Shown piece after piece: positions 49,216 through 62,229 of a stretch of DNA of 64,000 nucleotides; position 1 is the stretch's first letter, and each line of letters begins with the position of its first letter. The stretch spans positions 222,579,501 to 222,643,500 of the forward strand of contig NC_091245.1 in NCBI RefSeq assembly GCF_042477335.2, read 5' to 3'. Position numbers and translations under genes: made by a program. The notes under the pieces were generated by a model. That model made no database searches and was not told where the DNA came from. It worked only from the letters and a program-made list of their open reading frames with translations. The DNA comes from Ovis canadensis. Taxonomy: Eukaryota; Chordata; Mammalia; Artiodactyla; Bovidae.

Positions 49216-49423
49216 TGAGTGAAGTTGCTCAGTCGTGTCCAACTCTTTGCAACCCCATGGACTGTAGCCTGCCAGGGTCCTCCATCCATGGGATTCTCCA
49301 GGCAAGAATACTGGAGTGGGTTGCCATTTCCTTCTCCAGGAGATCTTCCCGACCCAGGGATTGAACCCAGGTCTCCCGCCTTGTAGGCCGATGTTTTACC
49401 ATCTGAGCCACCAGGGAGGTGAT
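49216..49423 (-). mobile_element. Bov-tA SINE, second of a tandem pair
   Basis: Reverse copy from agtgaagttgctcagtcgtg to catctgagccaccagggagg, better preserved than its neighbour. Confidence 0.9.
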
Positions 49424-49499
49424 TAAATTGGAGATATACTGTAAAGGTAAAGCTGATAGGAATTGTGTCTGATTTAGATTTAAGGGAATTGGAGGAGAA

Positions 49500-49521
49500 T
49501 AAAAATAATAATAATAATAAA
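49500..49521 (+). repeat. (AAT)n short microsatellite
   Basis: About six AAT units. Confidence 0.85.
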
Positions 49522-49621
49522 GACTTCTGCATTTAAGTGATAAAGCAAATAGTGAATAGTGAGCTAAGATGGTAAGAGGAGGCAGAAGTCTGTGGAGAAA
49601 TTGAGATGATATAAGAGGCTT

Positions 49622-49812
49622 CCTTCCCTGGTGGCTCAGTTGATAAAGAATCTGCCTGTAGTGCAGGAGACCTGGGTTCGATCCCTGGGTTGGGAAGATC
49701 CCCTGGAGGAAGGAAAGGCTATCCAGTCCAATATTCTGGCCTGGACAGTTTCATGGACTATATAGTCCATGGGGTCGCAAAGACTCAGACAGGACCGAAC
49801 GACTTTCACCCT
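49622..49812 (+). mobile_element. Bov-tA SINE
   Basis: Head ttccctggtggctcagttga with gggttcgatccctgggttgg, body to gactcagacaggaccgaacg. Confidence 0.9.
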
Positions 49813-49819
49813 CACCCTA

Positions 49820-51760
49820 GACATCAAAGTGGAAAGGCTAAGCATGAAGTTTGATATGTACAGTTGGAGCTCAGAGGACAGGTCAGCGTTGGGAGAACAA
49901 ATTAAGGAGTAATCCTTACATAGATGACATTTGAAGCGTAGGGGCTGGATGACATCACCTAAGGAAGAAATAAATGAAAGAAGAGGCTTAGCTCTGACGC
50001 AAGTCGTAATATCTAGAGCCAATGGGGAAGATTGAGAGGGTGCAGCCAGTGGTATAGGCAGAAACCCAGGAAGCAGATCAAGCTTCTTGGGTGTGTAACC
50101 CATGCGGCACACAGCGATTTGCACTCAGAAGGGCCCCGTACTTGGTTGCTCAGCTGCCACCAATTCTTACTTATCTTTGAACTTATGTTTTGTAGGTGAA
50201 GTTTGATGGGACAATGGAGTGTGCAAGTGAGGAGAGAAGATACACACATGTACATAGGCCATTCCTTGACACCCCCATTAACATTCCTGATGCTGCATAA
50301 GCACAGAGTTCTAGGGGACCCATGTTTCTTGGGTGTTCAGTGAGACTCAAATCAAGGACAGGTAAGCGAATTACACCTACATCAGAGCAAGTGGTGGTGC
50401 TGGTGCTGACAGCGTCTAGAGCGGTACTTTCCATTCAAACCAAAAGTTGCTTTTAGAGCAGAAGAAGGCAATGGTGACCTAAAAAGCATGAACAACCAAA
50501 GAACCCTATCCTGTCCTTTCTTACGTATGTTTCTGTTAACATTTGATGGGGTCCTGCTGTTCATCGCTTACAAAAGCAATTATTTTCTCACAAATGGTAG
50601 AAAGGAAAGGCTGAGGTAGACTCAGTGTTCCCTGAAAACCATCTCTGTAGATTCTGCTGGGCCATGAAAGTTTTAAAGGAAAGGAAGGAAGGAATTTCAG
50701 TTAATCATTGAGATAGGGGGTCATCACCGTCCCCCACTGTTGCAGACTTGTGTGTGGGCTTCTCACGCCTCAAGACATTCCTCTAGGAGTTATCTGGTTC
50801 ACATGGTTTGGTCACACAATTTGTTAGGAAGATTACTGAAAGGGAAGCTAGGGAAGAGATCTAGTCATCTGTTCATTACTTATTCTTCATTTCTACTTTG
50901 ATCTACAAAAAGAACCAACAGGTTAGGCAAGGCATTGTGTGAGTAAGAGATTTGAAAGGTGTGGTAGAGCCAGAGATGCGTAGAGGATGGTGGTGCTTGG
51001 TTTAAAAGTTAGTTACAGTATAGCTTTGTTAAAGGGACAAGAAAAGGCGCCTCCTGCTGAGGGCTGTCTACTGCAAAGAGCTGCTTACATTACTTCTCTG
51101 TGTTAGCCAACCATTTACACTGGAAAGGGTGATGTAGCAAGAGCGGGAAAGACAGAAGAACCCATAGAGCCTTTTCCTTTCAGTCCTCCTTGTCTCATCT
51201 ATTAGCCAAAGTAGAGAGTATTGATAGAATGAATGCACCACAAGAAGTGAAATAAAAATAATTGAATTAGTTCTGTGCAGCACTTCCACTGTTCTGGGAA
51301 AAATAAAAAATATATACGCATGCATGGGCTGCAAACTATGAACTGTGTAGTTCATATGACTTAAATGCTCTTATATTTTCATTAACTCTGGCATTGCATA
51401 TTGTAAAACTGGATGGTAAAATTCACGTTGATCATTTAAATTCTAAATTTTTCTTTATTTATAAACAATATTGAAAGGCAAAAAAATGATAAGTTGACGG
51501 AGACACAGTGGAAGAAAGGAAAAAGCTTTTTTATGATTTATGACCTTTAGATATTTCTTTTCCTTTGCTTTTTGAACAAGGAAGCCCACATTTTCATCTT
51601 GCTCTGGGCCCACAAATTATGTAGCTGGCGCCGCAGGAAGAATATGGTGTCCTGGAATCCAAGTGAAGAAAGTGTTTCCAGGAGGGAGGAGTCTGTCAAC
51701 TATGTCAAGTGCTGCTGAGAACTGAATAAGGTAAGGACAGAAAATCGATCATTACTTTCA
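49820..51760. other. Intergenic, nothing firm recognised
   Basis: Less AT-rich in 50000-51200 than elsewhere, with several overlapping short frames on the minus strand (50255-50013, 50434-50183) that lack domains or splice structure. Confidence 0.4.
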
Positions 51761-51763
51761 TTA

Positions 51764-52005
51764 TGCTGCTGCTGCTGCTAAGTCGCTTCAGTCATGTCCA
51801 ACCCTGTGTGACCCCACAGACAGCAGCCCACCAGGCTCCCCTGTCCCTGGGATTCTCCAATGCATGAAAGTGAAAAGTGAAAGTGAAGTTGCTCAGTCAT
51901 GCCCAATTCTTAGCGACCCTGTGGACTGCAGCCTACCAGGCTCCTCCGCCCACGGGATTTTCCAGGCAAGAGTACTGGAGTGGGGTGCCATTGCCTTCTC
52001 CGATG
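51764..52005 (-). mobile_element. Bov-A2 dimeric SINE
   Basis: GCT repeat, then two reverse Bov-A monomers linked by gtgaaaagtgaaagtgaagt. Confidence 0.88.
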
Positions 52006-52064
52006 GAGACTATCCAATTAAAGTCAGTTCTGTCAGAGATGGTAAAGTATTGCATGTAATAGTT

Positions 52065-52255
52065 TGTGTGAGTAGCTAAGTCATGTCTGACTCTTTGTGA
52101 CCACATGAATTGCAGCCTGCAAGGCTCCTCTGTCTATGGAATTCTCCAGGCAAGAATACTGAAGTGGGTAGCTATTCCCTTCTGTGAAGATCTTCCTGAC
52201 CCAGGGATCGAACCCAGGTCTTCTGCATTGCAGGCAGATTCTTTACCATCTGTAT
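52065..52255 (-). mobile_element. Bov-tA SINE
   Basis: Reverse copy from gtgagtagctaagtcatgtc to attctttaccatctg; lies 60 bp from the previous SINE in the same orientation. Confidence 0.85.
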
Positions 52256-52661
52256 AATAGGTTAACAATAGTAAAAATAAAGGGCAAGATTTATACACAT
52301 TTTTATCTGTGATGTTTTTATTTAAATAGTCTATTTAGTTATGTTTCAAGAATAAATTAGCATTTGTTCAATGATAAAATGGAATCTTCCTAAAAGTGAA
52401 ACAATTTAAGAAATATAGTTAAATTATTACTGTTTGTATATTCTGTTGTGGCAGGTTAAAAAATGTTTATTTTTCTTTCTCTTCTTTTTATTTACTTTCT
52501 GCTTTTTTTCCCCTTTGCTTTGAACATGCATAAACAAAGAAAGTAAATTGTTATTAGATCAAATTTGGCACACACAAAAATAGTTTGTTAAAAATCCGTA
52601 TGATACCAACAACAGAAAATGTAGATGAAATGCAATGACCAAAACCTTTGCCCTCCTCTTT

Positions 52662-52888
52662 GTGCATGCTCAGTTGCTCAGCTGTGTCTGACTCTTTGTG
52701 AACCCATGGACTATAACCTGCCAGGCTCCTCTGTCCATGGAATTTTCCAGCCAAGAATACTTGAGCTGGGTTCCCATTTCCCACTCTAGAGGATTTTTCC
52801 TGACCCAGGGATCAAACCCACGTTTCCTGTGTCTCCTGCATTGGCAGGAAGATTCTTTGATTCTTACTGCTGGGCCACCTAGGAAGCT
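52662..52888 (-). mobile_element. Bov-tA SINE
   Basis: Reverse copy: gtgcatgctcagttgctcag through ggatttttcctgacccaggg to ctgctgggccacctaggaag. Confidence 0.86.
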
Positions 52889-52939
52889 ACCCCATCCCCA
52901 TATTATTTACACAAGAACAACATTTTCTAGTTCATTATG

Positions 52940-53502
52940 AAATTAAAAGACGGCTTGCTCCTTGGAAGAAATGTTATGACCAACCTAGACAGCATATTAA
53001 AAAACAGAGACATTATTTTGCCAACAAAGGTCTGTCTAGTCAAAGCTTTGGTTTTTCCATTAGTCATGTATGGATGTGAGAGTTGGATTATAAAGAAAGC
53101 TGAGGGCTGAAGAATTGATGCTTTTGAACTGTGGTATTGGAGAAGATTCTTGAGAGTCCCTTGGACTGCAAGGAGATCCAACCAGCCCATCCTAAAGGAA
53201 ATCAGTCCTGAATATTCAGTGGAAGGACTGATGTTAAAGCTGAAACTCCAATACTTGGGCCACCAAGAGATGCAAAGAACTGACTCATTTGAAAAGACCC
53301 TGATGCTGGGAATGATTGAAGGTGGGAAGAAAAGGTGACAACAGAGGATGAGATATTTGGATGGCATCGCCGACTCGATGGACATGATGGACATGAGTTG
53401 AAAGTTTCAGGAGTAGGTGATGGATAGGGAAGCCTGGCATGCTGCAGTCCATGGAGTCCCAAAGAGTCAGACCTGACTAAGCGACTGAACTGAACTGAAC
53501 TG
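52940..53502 (+). mobile_element. BovB 3' end with 11-bp target duplication
   Basis: Starts aaattaaaagacggcttgct and ends in CTGAACTGAACTGA. AGTTCATTATG at 52929-52939 and 53503-53513. Confidence 0.9.
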
Positions 53503-54192
53503 AGTTCATTATGTAGTACTTCAATTCAGCCAGTAGATGGCAGATGTTACCATAGTCAACAAATCGTTCTCTAAAGGAAACTGGTTATAAGATTACTCAA
53601 AATTATGAGTTGCGGAAACATAAAACCCTATTGATTCATCTCTCCACCCTCCCTGCTCTTGATGAACTCTTTTTGGGGGCTTGATTTCTGTGACAGTTTT
53701 CCTTGCATAGAGATGGAAGGATTAAAGCTTTCTCCTACATGTGTATAAGACAGATGATTCAGAAAGCAATTCTGGAATCCTATCAACTCCATAAAATATA
53801 AAATTAAGTCACAAAACTGAGTAACAGATTGCATTTAAATGACTATGAAGATGAATGGCAATGTTGTACTGGAATGTTTTCAACCAAGGCCAAATGGATA
53901 ACCACATTGATCTTGCATTTTATATCTTACAAAGAAGGACATGACATAAACATCACAAAACAAGCCAATATATTTACTGCTATGCTAAACTAGTTATAGA
54001 ACATTTTTTTAAAAAAGCTTTGATAAGGCGTTTGCTCTTTTGACCACTGCGCTGTTTATTATTCTTCATATAGCAGTTCCAGTTGAAGAGTAGGTGAGGA
54101 GGAAAAAACCAGAGCTGTTAAAATAATGTTATACTGCAGCATTTAATGTTGTCCCCCATATGCAAAAGTTGACTTTTAGAATCTGCTGAAAC

Positions 54193-54392
54193 TGAAACTG
54201 AAGCCACTCAGTCGTATCTGACTCTTTGCAAGTCAGATACTGTAGCCTGTCAGGCTCCTCCGTCCATGGGATTTCCCAGGCAACAGTGCTGGAGTGGGTT
54301 GCCATTTCCTTCTCCAGGGGATCTTCCCCATCCAGGGGTCACACCAGGGTCTCCCACATTGCAGGCAGACGCTTTACCGTGAGCCACCATTT
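54193..54392 (-). mobile_element. Bov-tA SINE
   Basis: Reverse copy: agccactcagtcgtatctga, catgggatttcccaggcaac, accgtgagccacca. Confidence 0.85.
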
Positions 54393-54989
54393 GGAATCTG
54401 ATAGAGATTATAATTATAATTAACCAAATTCCTTTTGTGGAATTTCATATTACTTATGTTTTGACTGATTACTTAAAATATCTTTAAGCAAAATGTGCAC
54501 CTTTGTTAGTCTGTAATTTTCCTAAGGTAACATACTAATATTCCCTTATGATAAGGGATTTTTTTTGAAGTTTTACAATTTTGTGAACATTTCATTAAGA
54601 TGGCTGTAACTATGCTGCAATATTTCATACCAGCCAAGTATTCTTGCCTGGGAAATAATGAAAACAAACAAACAAACAAGAATTGATTAACATGGTGGAA
54701 AATTTTGGAACCTGAAAATAAAGAATCAGGGTCAGAAAATAAACCATATTCCCTACAAGAATTCTCCATCACTCCTGACTTTTTTCTCTCTAATTCCATG
54801 GTTTCTCTCTGCCTGCCCCTTCTCACTGTCTCCCCTGGATTCCTCTTCTGCCTGCTTTTTCATGCCTTGGCTCTCAGCACTTTTCTTATCACTCTTCACT
54901 ATTGCTCTATACAATCCTAAGGATATAATGCATTCCCAGTGTTTCAGCTGCAATGAACAAAAGTTTCTCTCCAAATCCTATGAGTCAGC

Positions 54990-55210
54990 ATCACATACAT
55001 AGGAGTTATATTTAAGCTCTGACATTAGGCTGCCTGTATTCTAATACTAGTTTGACCACTTAATGGTTAGGTGATATTGATAAATTACCTAACCTTATTG
55101 TCTCAGTTTCCTGTCCTAGAATTTGAGAATGATAATAACTCTAATATCTTGTGATTAGGTTAGAATGAAGCAATTCATGTAATGCATTTAGCACAATATC
55201 TGGCAAAAAA
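54990..55210 (+). repeat. MIR SINE
   Basis: tagtttgaccacttaatggt, aaattacctaaccttattgt, gagaatgataataactctaa, gcatttagcacaatatctgg. Confidence 0.65.
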
Positions 55211-55235
55211 TAAGGACCTAAAGCAGCAGCAGCAG

Positions 55236-55545
55236 CAAGGAGATCAGCCCTGGGATTTCTTTGGAAGGAATGATGCTAAAGCTGAAACTCCAGTACTTTG
55301 GCCACCTCATGCGAAGAGTTGACTCATTGGAAAAGACTTTGATGCTGGGAGGGATTGGGGGCAGGAGGAGAAGGGGACAACTGAGGATGAGATGGCTGGA
55401 TGGCATCACTGACTTGCTGGATGTGAGTCTGAGTGAACTCCAGGAGTTGGTGATGGACAGGGAGGCCTGGCATGCTTCGATTCATGGGGTCGCAAAGAGT
55501 CGGACACGACTGAGCGACTGAACTGAACTGAGCTGAACTGAAATA
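55236..55545 (+). mobile_element. BovB 3' end, well preserved
   Basis: Begins after a CAG run (55222-55236) at aaggagatcagccctgggat. Its 86-codon frame (55261-55521) matches the BovB C-terminal coding. Ends in CTGAACTGAGCTGAACTGAA. Confidence 0.9.
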
Positions 55546-55989
55546 TCCCATCTAGAGCATTTTCAAAAACAGCCATCCATATCCACTGGAGCTCCTCACT
55601 CTGATATCTTCTTACTGAAGCCTTAAGATGATAGATTTAAATCTTACAGATCAATATACAATCCCTGAATTACAATCCCTGAATCAGTTTTCCCAAAGCT
55701 GAGGAAACTGATGTTTAATATTTAATGTTATAGTGCTTTTCCTCTAAAGTCAAAAACAAAGATACCTACCATATCCATAACATTTAGCATCATATTGCAG
55801 ATACTAACCAAAGCAGTTAGATGTGAGAAAGCAACTACTGGATTATGACAAGGAAACAAGTAGGTAAAACTCTATTAAGAGAAGATGTGATTATGTGTCT
55901 GGAAAATTCAAGAGGATCCATGGAAAAAATACAATAATCAGTAAGAGAATTTGGATAAAATAATAAGTTATGTGTGTGCGTGTGTGTGT

Positions 55990-56198
55990 ATGTGTTAGTT
56001 GCTTAGTCATGTCTGACTCTTTGCAGCCCCATGGACTGTAACCCGCCAGGCTCCTCTGTCTATGGAGTTCTCCAGGCAAGAATATGGAAGTGGGTTGCCA
56101 TTCCCTTCTCCAGGGGATTTTCCAAGCTCACTGATCGAAACTGGATCTCCTGCACTGAAGGTAGATTCTTTACTGTCTGAGCCACCAGGGAAGCCCCA
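55990..56198 (-). mobile_element. Bov-tA SINE
   Basis: Reverse copy next to a short TG run; tgttagttgcttagtcatgt to gtctgagccaccagggaagc. Confidence 0.87.
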
Positions 56199-56529
56199 GT
56201 TTATAAAGTAAGGATACAAAAATTAATAGGATATATATATGTATGTATGTTTATAAACATATATGCATAAACAAAAATAGAAAGTGTAATTAAAGACTCC
56301 ATTTATGATAAAAAATAAAGAAAAGAGAAAAAAATAATATAAATTTAACATAAACATAACATAAATATCCAAAACTTAAGTAAGCAAAACTGGGGATTGT
56401 TTTTGAAAAACATCTGGATCTTAATGAGTGGAAAAACATATCAATTCTGGGAGAGAAAAAGACAGGCAACATCATAAAGATGTCAATTCTCCCTGACTTA
56501 AGGGCTGGGAGAAAAAGCCGTGTCAGATT

Positions 56530-56650
56530 TTTTTCTTTTTTCTTGTCTGCACCACTTGGCATGTGGCATTAGTTCCTGATTAGGGATTGAACCAGCACCC
56601 CTGCATTGGTAGCATAGAGTCTTAGCCACTGCACTGCCAGGGAAGTCCCA
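56530..56650 (-). mobile_element. tRNA-derived SINE (CHR-related), short
   Basis: T-tract then gattagggattgaaccagca and gccactgcactgccagggaa, a reverse tRNA-like head without Bov-A body. tcagatttttt and tcagactttt flank it. Confidence 0.7.
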
Positions 56651-57374
56651 TATCAGACTTTTTACAGAACTATAAAGCTTCTGTAAGTTAAACAATTTAT
56701 ATTAACACATGAATAGGCATATAAACCAAAGGGAAAAGTAGAAAATCCAGAAATAGATCCAATTGCATATGGAAATTAATATACATTATAGGTGCCATCA
56801 CACATCATTGAGGAAAAGATGGACCTTTAAATAAATGTTATTTTGATTACAGGGTAGCCATATGGAGAAAAATTAAATTGGATCCATTTCTTACATCATA
56901 AGCCAGGATAAATTCCCAACAGATCAGATATTTAAATCAAAGATATAAAAAAGCACCATGCAGAAAAAGCTTCAATGAATTCCTTTATAGTCAAGAGATA
57001 AGGAAACATTTCTAAATATGACTCAAAATCTAGAAGCAATGAGAAAAAAGATTGACAGATTTTTACTTTGTAAAAGTTTAATTTTTTTCATTATAAAAAT
57101 ATAGCATACCATTCACAAAATTAAAAAAAAAATACAAGTAGCAGCCTCGGAAAAATATTTGCAAAATATACAATGAAAGGTATACTGATATATAAATTGA
57201 GATGAAAAAGGCCAAGAAGTGGTCTGCAGAAAATTCATAGAAAAAGATATATAAACTGCCCTTAACAGTATGAGAAGTTGTCCAACCTCACACATGAGTT
57301 GATATAATTGTTTACTGCGTGATGAGTTTGCGCATGTTCGTTACATCCATGTATGTCCAAATTTGATTGTGTCA

Positions 57375-57870
57375 TTCATTTGACTGAGAACTTCAGATGG
57401 CTTCCCATAGCTTGTAGGATGAAGTCCACTTCGTAGCATGGCATTTAAGACTCTTTAGACAGAGTTCTGCCTAATTGTTTAGCCAAATCCCTTACCATTG
57501 TTGTCCTTGTTAAGTCACTTCAGTTGTATCTGACTCTTGGTGACCTTATGGATTGCAGCCTGCCAGGCTCCTTTGTCCATGGGATTCTCCAGGCAAGAAT
57601 GCTGGAGTGGGTTGCCATTTCCTTCTCTCTTACCATTATCCAACTCTAAAACATTATGCTGTAGTTGCATCAAAGGTTTTGTTATTCCCCAAACATGACA
57701 TGTATCTTTTTCATATGTCCATGACCTAGCAACTTGTTATTTCCTCTGTCCATAGTGCCCTTTTCTCTGCTCTCTACTTGGTAAAATTTTACTGTTCTTC
57801 AAAATACACTTGAGAGTTCAAGTGTTTGAACTTGCTTGCTCCTTTGAGTTCCCATGACACTTTCCACAGA
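57375..57870 (+). repeat. L2-type LINE 3' end, interrupted
   Basis: cttcagatggcttcccatag, tagcatggcatttaagactc and, after the SINE, acatgtatctttttcatatg, tctgtccatagtgccctttt and tgttcttcaaaatacact follow L2 3' order. Confidence 0.5.
57500..57628 (-). mobile_element. Bov-A SINE with 9-bp target duplication
   Basis: Reverse copy ttgtccttgttaagtcactt to ggttgccatttccttct. CTTACCATT at 57491-57499 and 57629-57637. Confidence 0.85.
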
Positions 57871-57884
57871 TGTTTGTTAAAGCC

Positions 57885-58015
57885 ATTCTGGGATTTCCCG
57901 GGTGGTTCATTGGTTGGAACTCCACACTTCCAACATCGGGCACTCCAGTTCAATCCTTGGTCAGGGAACTAAGATCCCATGTGCTGTTCAGCTCTGCCAA
58001 AAAGCTAAAAAGAAA
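57885..58015 (+). mobile_element. tRNA-derived SINE (CHR-related), short
   Basis: tgggatttcccgggtggttc, gttcaatccttggtcaggga, actaagatcccatgtgct, then an A-rich tail. Confidence 0.75.
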
Positions 58016-58432
58016 CAAAGCCTTTCTTACACAGTTCTGTAGTAACTGGCTTTCATGTATGCTTCTGCCATGGACACAGGGTACTTTCTTGCCTCAGTTT
58101 CTTTAGTATTTTAAGTGCTTAGTTGCACAATGCCTGGCCCAAAAGAGGCATGGAATAAGTTTGTTGAATAATATGATTTTTATGCTGTTGCCAAAAAGAC
58201 TTCAACATTTCCTATATAAATCTTTCAAGACAGATGTCAAGGGGAATAGAAGCTAGAAAATAGATGTCTTGCAGATTTTGTTTACTTAGCACCCTGAGTT
58301 TTGGCTATTAGTCAGGACTTTTAGTTAAATGACAAAAACTTAGCTTGAACTTGCTCTGCAAGTGGGCAAATTGTTTGCTCTGAAAGGCAAAAAAGCAAAG
58401 CTTGGAAAGTAGATTTAGCCTCAGGGACACTG

Positions 58433-58436
<4 letters not shown>

Positions 58437-58499
<63 letters not shown>

Positions 58500-58500
58500 T
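58437..58500 (+). repeat. Compound (TC)n(AC)n microsatellite
   Basis: About 20 TC/CT units pass directly into about 12 AC units. Frames through it on the minus strand are artefacts. Confidence 0.95.
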
Positions 58501-59839
58501 ACGCACACTTCTTTCCATTTTTGATTGATGTCTTCATCATCTTAGGCCTGTGACCTCCACGAGGCAAGAACTGGTAGCAGAAAGCTCTGGGCTTGTATTC
58601 CAAAGGCTTGTAACTAACAAGAAACAAAGCTATTTCCTGCCAGTTTCTGTTAGAAAAATTCCATGCAGGTACTCAGATTGGCCTGAGTCCTATTGACACA
58701 TCTGTCCCTTAGCTAATTTCCATGACTAGAAAGGTGACATATGTGATTGATCCCAGTCTGGCACCCGTGCTCCATCCTGGGGCCAAGAAGGGGGAAGAAT
58801 AATGTGATTAGCAGCCCCCATGAGGACCATATTTTGGAAAGTGAGAGGAGCAGCTCCCCAAGACAACAAAGATCTTGTCTGGGCATAGTAATACAAAGGA
58901 ATGACTCCAACATGCATGCGAAGAAAATAGTAAGATCAAATGTTGAAAGAATGTAATATAATTTTATAATTAAAATTTTCTTCTTCCTGATAAATAAATA
59001 TTGTAGCTCAAATGCATGATAAAATATATCCATCAAAAGAAACAGCTGACCAGGAATCTTATTTGAATGCTTTCATCTTTGGGTTCTTGTTTCTAATTAG
59101 TTTTTAAATAAGGACTCACCTAAAGAGTAAAATTCCCTAACCTAAACTTTCTAAAGTTTGATACATACATTTTATTATCTTATTCTTTGTCAACCATATT
59201 CTCTTGTTCTTTCTTTCACCGAGCACATTTCCTGCAAAATCAAGTACAGTATTCAAAAATAAGAGAAAATTGAAGATTGAAAAAATGTTCTTGTCTGTGA
59301 ATGTTACCACTCAAAGATGTTTTGAGAGTAGAAAATTATGGAGCAAGCACTTCCATGATATTCACTCTTCACCAAGTTTTCACAAGATGGCACTTATGAA
59401 GGTATTATAGCATCACACTGCTCTGTATCCAGGAAATTGGGTTGTCTGGGCAAGTATCATCATCCAACTCTGGAAACTACAGTTTAAAAAATGTGACCTC
59501 ATGCTGGTGTGACAGCCCCAACAAGAAACTTTCTCTTGGACTTTTTCGGTCCACATACATATGATTGCCCATAATGGGTAAAAGAACTATCCCAGGAATA
59601 GTGGGTGGACAAAAGAAAACCCTCAAAAAGTTAACCCTCCTTAGGAAGAGAAGTGTGCAAAACTGCTGAGTAAGATTTTGAAATAACTTAACCAAATTAA
59701 ACCCTTTAATGTAAAGATATATTTATTTTGCCTATCTGTATTTTGTTCATTACAATGAACATATGTTCCAAAGATAAGATAAAATGAAAAGTTCTTGTAA
59801 AATATAAAAGGCTGTGTTCACCGTCAAGTATGGCATCAA

Positions 59840-60030
59840 ATAATTACAAATCCCATTTCTACCAGTCACCAGCTGTGTGAATATGAATGTTAATTAATCT
59901 CTCTAATCTTTGGTTTCTTGGACTATATAATGGAGCTAATAATTCACCTGCTCAATATTAAATAAGATAAAATGTAATAAAGTGGTTAATACTGTGTCTG
60001 GAATATAGGAGCTGCACAAAACATTGTGTT
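59840..60030 (+). repeat. MIR SINE
   Basis: ccagtcaccagctgtgtgaa, ttaatctctctaatctttgg, tataatggagctaataattc. Confidence 0.6.
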
Positions 60031-60889
60031 CATTATTCTTGATATGAATATGAAAAAAATCTCATTTGCAGGTTGGAAAAACATAAAGTCTAGGAACAAG
60101 TAGTGTCTAACCTAGTTTATTCTTTCCCAATAATTGCTCAAATATGAATTCTCTAGACTCTTCCAACTTTACATCGAACCCTCTCAGGAGCCACTCTAAG
60201 GATCTCCATGTCTTGGACCACATACTTTATTTCTAGTAGCAGACACTGCCTTCAACTTCAGAGGCCACAGAACCAAGCAAATCTTCCCACCAAGAGAACA
60301 CAACCTGAGATTGTTGGTATCTGCATCTTTTTTTTCTAATTGAATCACAATGGGGACTTTTTTCTTTCTCCTCATTTCTACTACTTTATTTTTCAAAATT
60401 ATTCAGGTGGAAGTGGTGAATGATCACAGCCTCATCTTGCGTCTTCCCTCCATCCTCCCTCCTGCCTCTCAACTCTGGATGGGCTCTTAGTGTTTCTTCC
60501 CCACAATGAGAACGCTAGTTACTGGCTCACATTCTACTCAGCTGTCCCTAAAGTTTTCTCACTGTCAAACTGGACTTTCTTTTGAGAGGGACCCTTCATT
60601 TCTTTCTCTTGTTCAAAATCTTTTTAAACAACAACATCCCAAAAAAGGCATGCAGTTGTATCTTCCTTAGAGGTTATTAGCCAATTGAGACAGACTCTTG
60701 ACAAATAGATTTTCTCCTGACTTGCTATTTGAGTAATCTTAAAGATGGAAGTTACCATTCTTGTATACAGCAATGCAACTGAAACAAAACAAAATGTAAT
60801 TCTCACTAGCAGAATTCTTGGAAAACAGAATTGATGGCTGTCTAAGTATGGTAGCTATTACTCTTGGTTCTTCTAGTATAACTTACTAC

Positions 60890-61080
60890 TTGTCAAGTAA
60901 GGCACAGGCATCATTTAATCCTTTTAGCAACACTAAAACAATCATTGTTATGAGTTTTTGCCCTTTATAGTTAAGTAGCTGAGATTGGTTAAGTAATTGG
61001 ACCAAAGCCACCCATTTGGTGAGTGATGGAGTTTGAGACAACCCAAGTAAATTGCTAACCTCAATAGATTCTATTCTATG
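60890..61080 (-). repeat. MIR SINE
   Basis: Reverse order: catcatttaatccttttagc, tagttaagtagctgagattg, gtgagtgatggagtttgaga. Confidence 0.55.
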
Positions 61081-62229
61081 AGGTACTCAGAGAGGACTAT
61101 AACCATTGAATTAAATGTTTTAATGTATGCAAAAGTCCATTCACAAAACCACGAATTTAGCTCTAAAACTTGTTTGCATTAAATGAACAATAGTCATTTA
61201 TCAATGAATTGTAGTATATTACTCTTTAAGCTTAATCTGTATGACCTACCGTTCCAAGTTTGAGGTCTTCTCAGACCACTGTAGCACTTGAGCACTGGAA
61301 AGGAATTTAGAATCTGTCTACTTCAGTGTTTTTCCAACCATACTTTGGAGATGCCCCGTCCCCTGGGGACCATTTTGGAAGAAGGGGCAGGCTTGTCAGG
61401 CATACCTGGTATTTTCTGGATGCATGGTTACTTGAGCCTCTTCATAATAACGATGCATATATTGTTTTAGACCATGGCTGTTCTATAACTGGTTTATAAG
61501 TAACTGGTAGTTTAGAAAATTTGGCGAAGCATCCACCAAACCGATTATCTGAATGTTTACATTTTCAGTCAGTTTTGGTAGAAGTGTGACTTTGGTTGCA
61601 TGACTTGACAAGGAAAGAAAATATATCATTCTTCATGAGATTTATGTCAAAGATGTACAAACACCATGATTTTCTCGGGTACTTCCAATTTCAAATATTC
61701 AGTTCTGGATTTTCCCATATATTAGGAAGTGTTCCCCCCCCCAATTCTAGTTTATAGAAAATAATAACTGACTGAAGTCAGTCAGCATTATAAAATGAAC
61801 TAGTCACAAAATCTGTTGCCCCACAAAAAATGTGGGAACACAAACTGGGGGCAATCTGTCTGCATTAAGATTTTTTTTTAACTACTCATGAAAATGCCTG
61901 AGTGTGTAACATTTATGAGGCATAACTTTCTGAATGTGGTACTTTAGTCGTAAAGCTTTGTAAACCCACAACAGTGAAAAAGCAGTGTAGTTCAAGTTGA
62001 AAAAAGAATGCTGCAATACAAAGTGTGTGGTGAGATAATCATGTCTGTTATGAGCCATTACTTTGTCTATGGTCAGAAGTTTGAATTAAATTCAAAAGGA
62101 TTAGTTATAATTTAATGTCTCATGCACCCAGGCAGAAAGAAGTTTTCATTTACGTATGCAGTAAATATGTACAGATATGAATAGATGCATAATCATTAGA
62201 GGTTATTGGCTGGAGTAAGAGTAGTAGGG

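Larger units (their letters stand above)
58510..62215. other. Intergenic AT-rich block with MIR relics
   Basis: MIR-like text at 59840-60030 (+) and 60890-61080 (-). The rest holds no recognised gene, RNA or young transposon. Confidence 0.45.

Noticed and set aside
58308-58518. Minus-strand frames with Arg-Glu repeats
   Set aside because: Translation of the compound TC/AC microsatellite.
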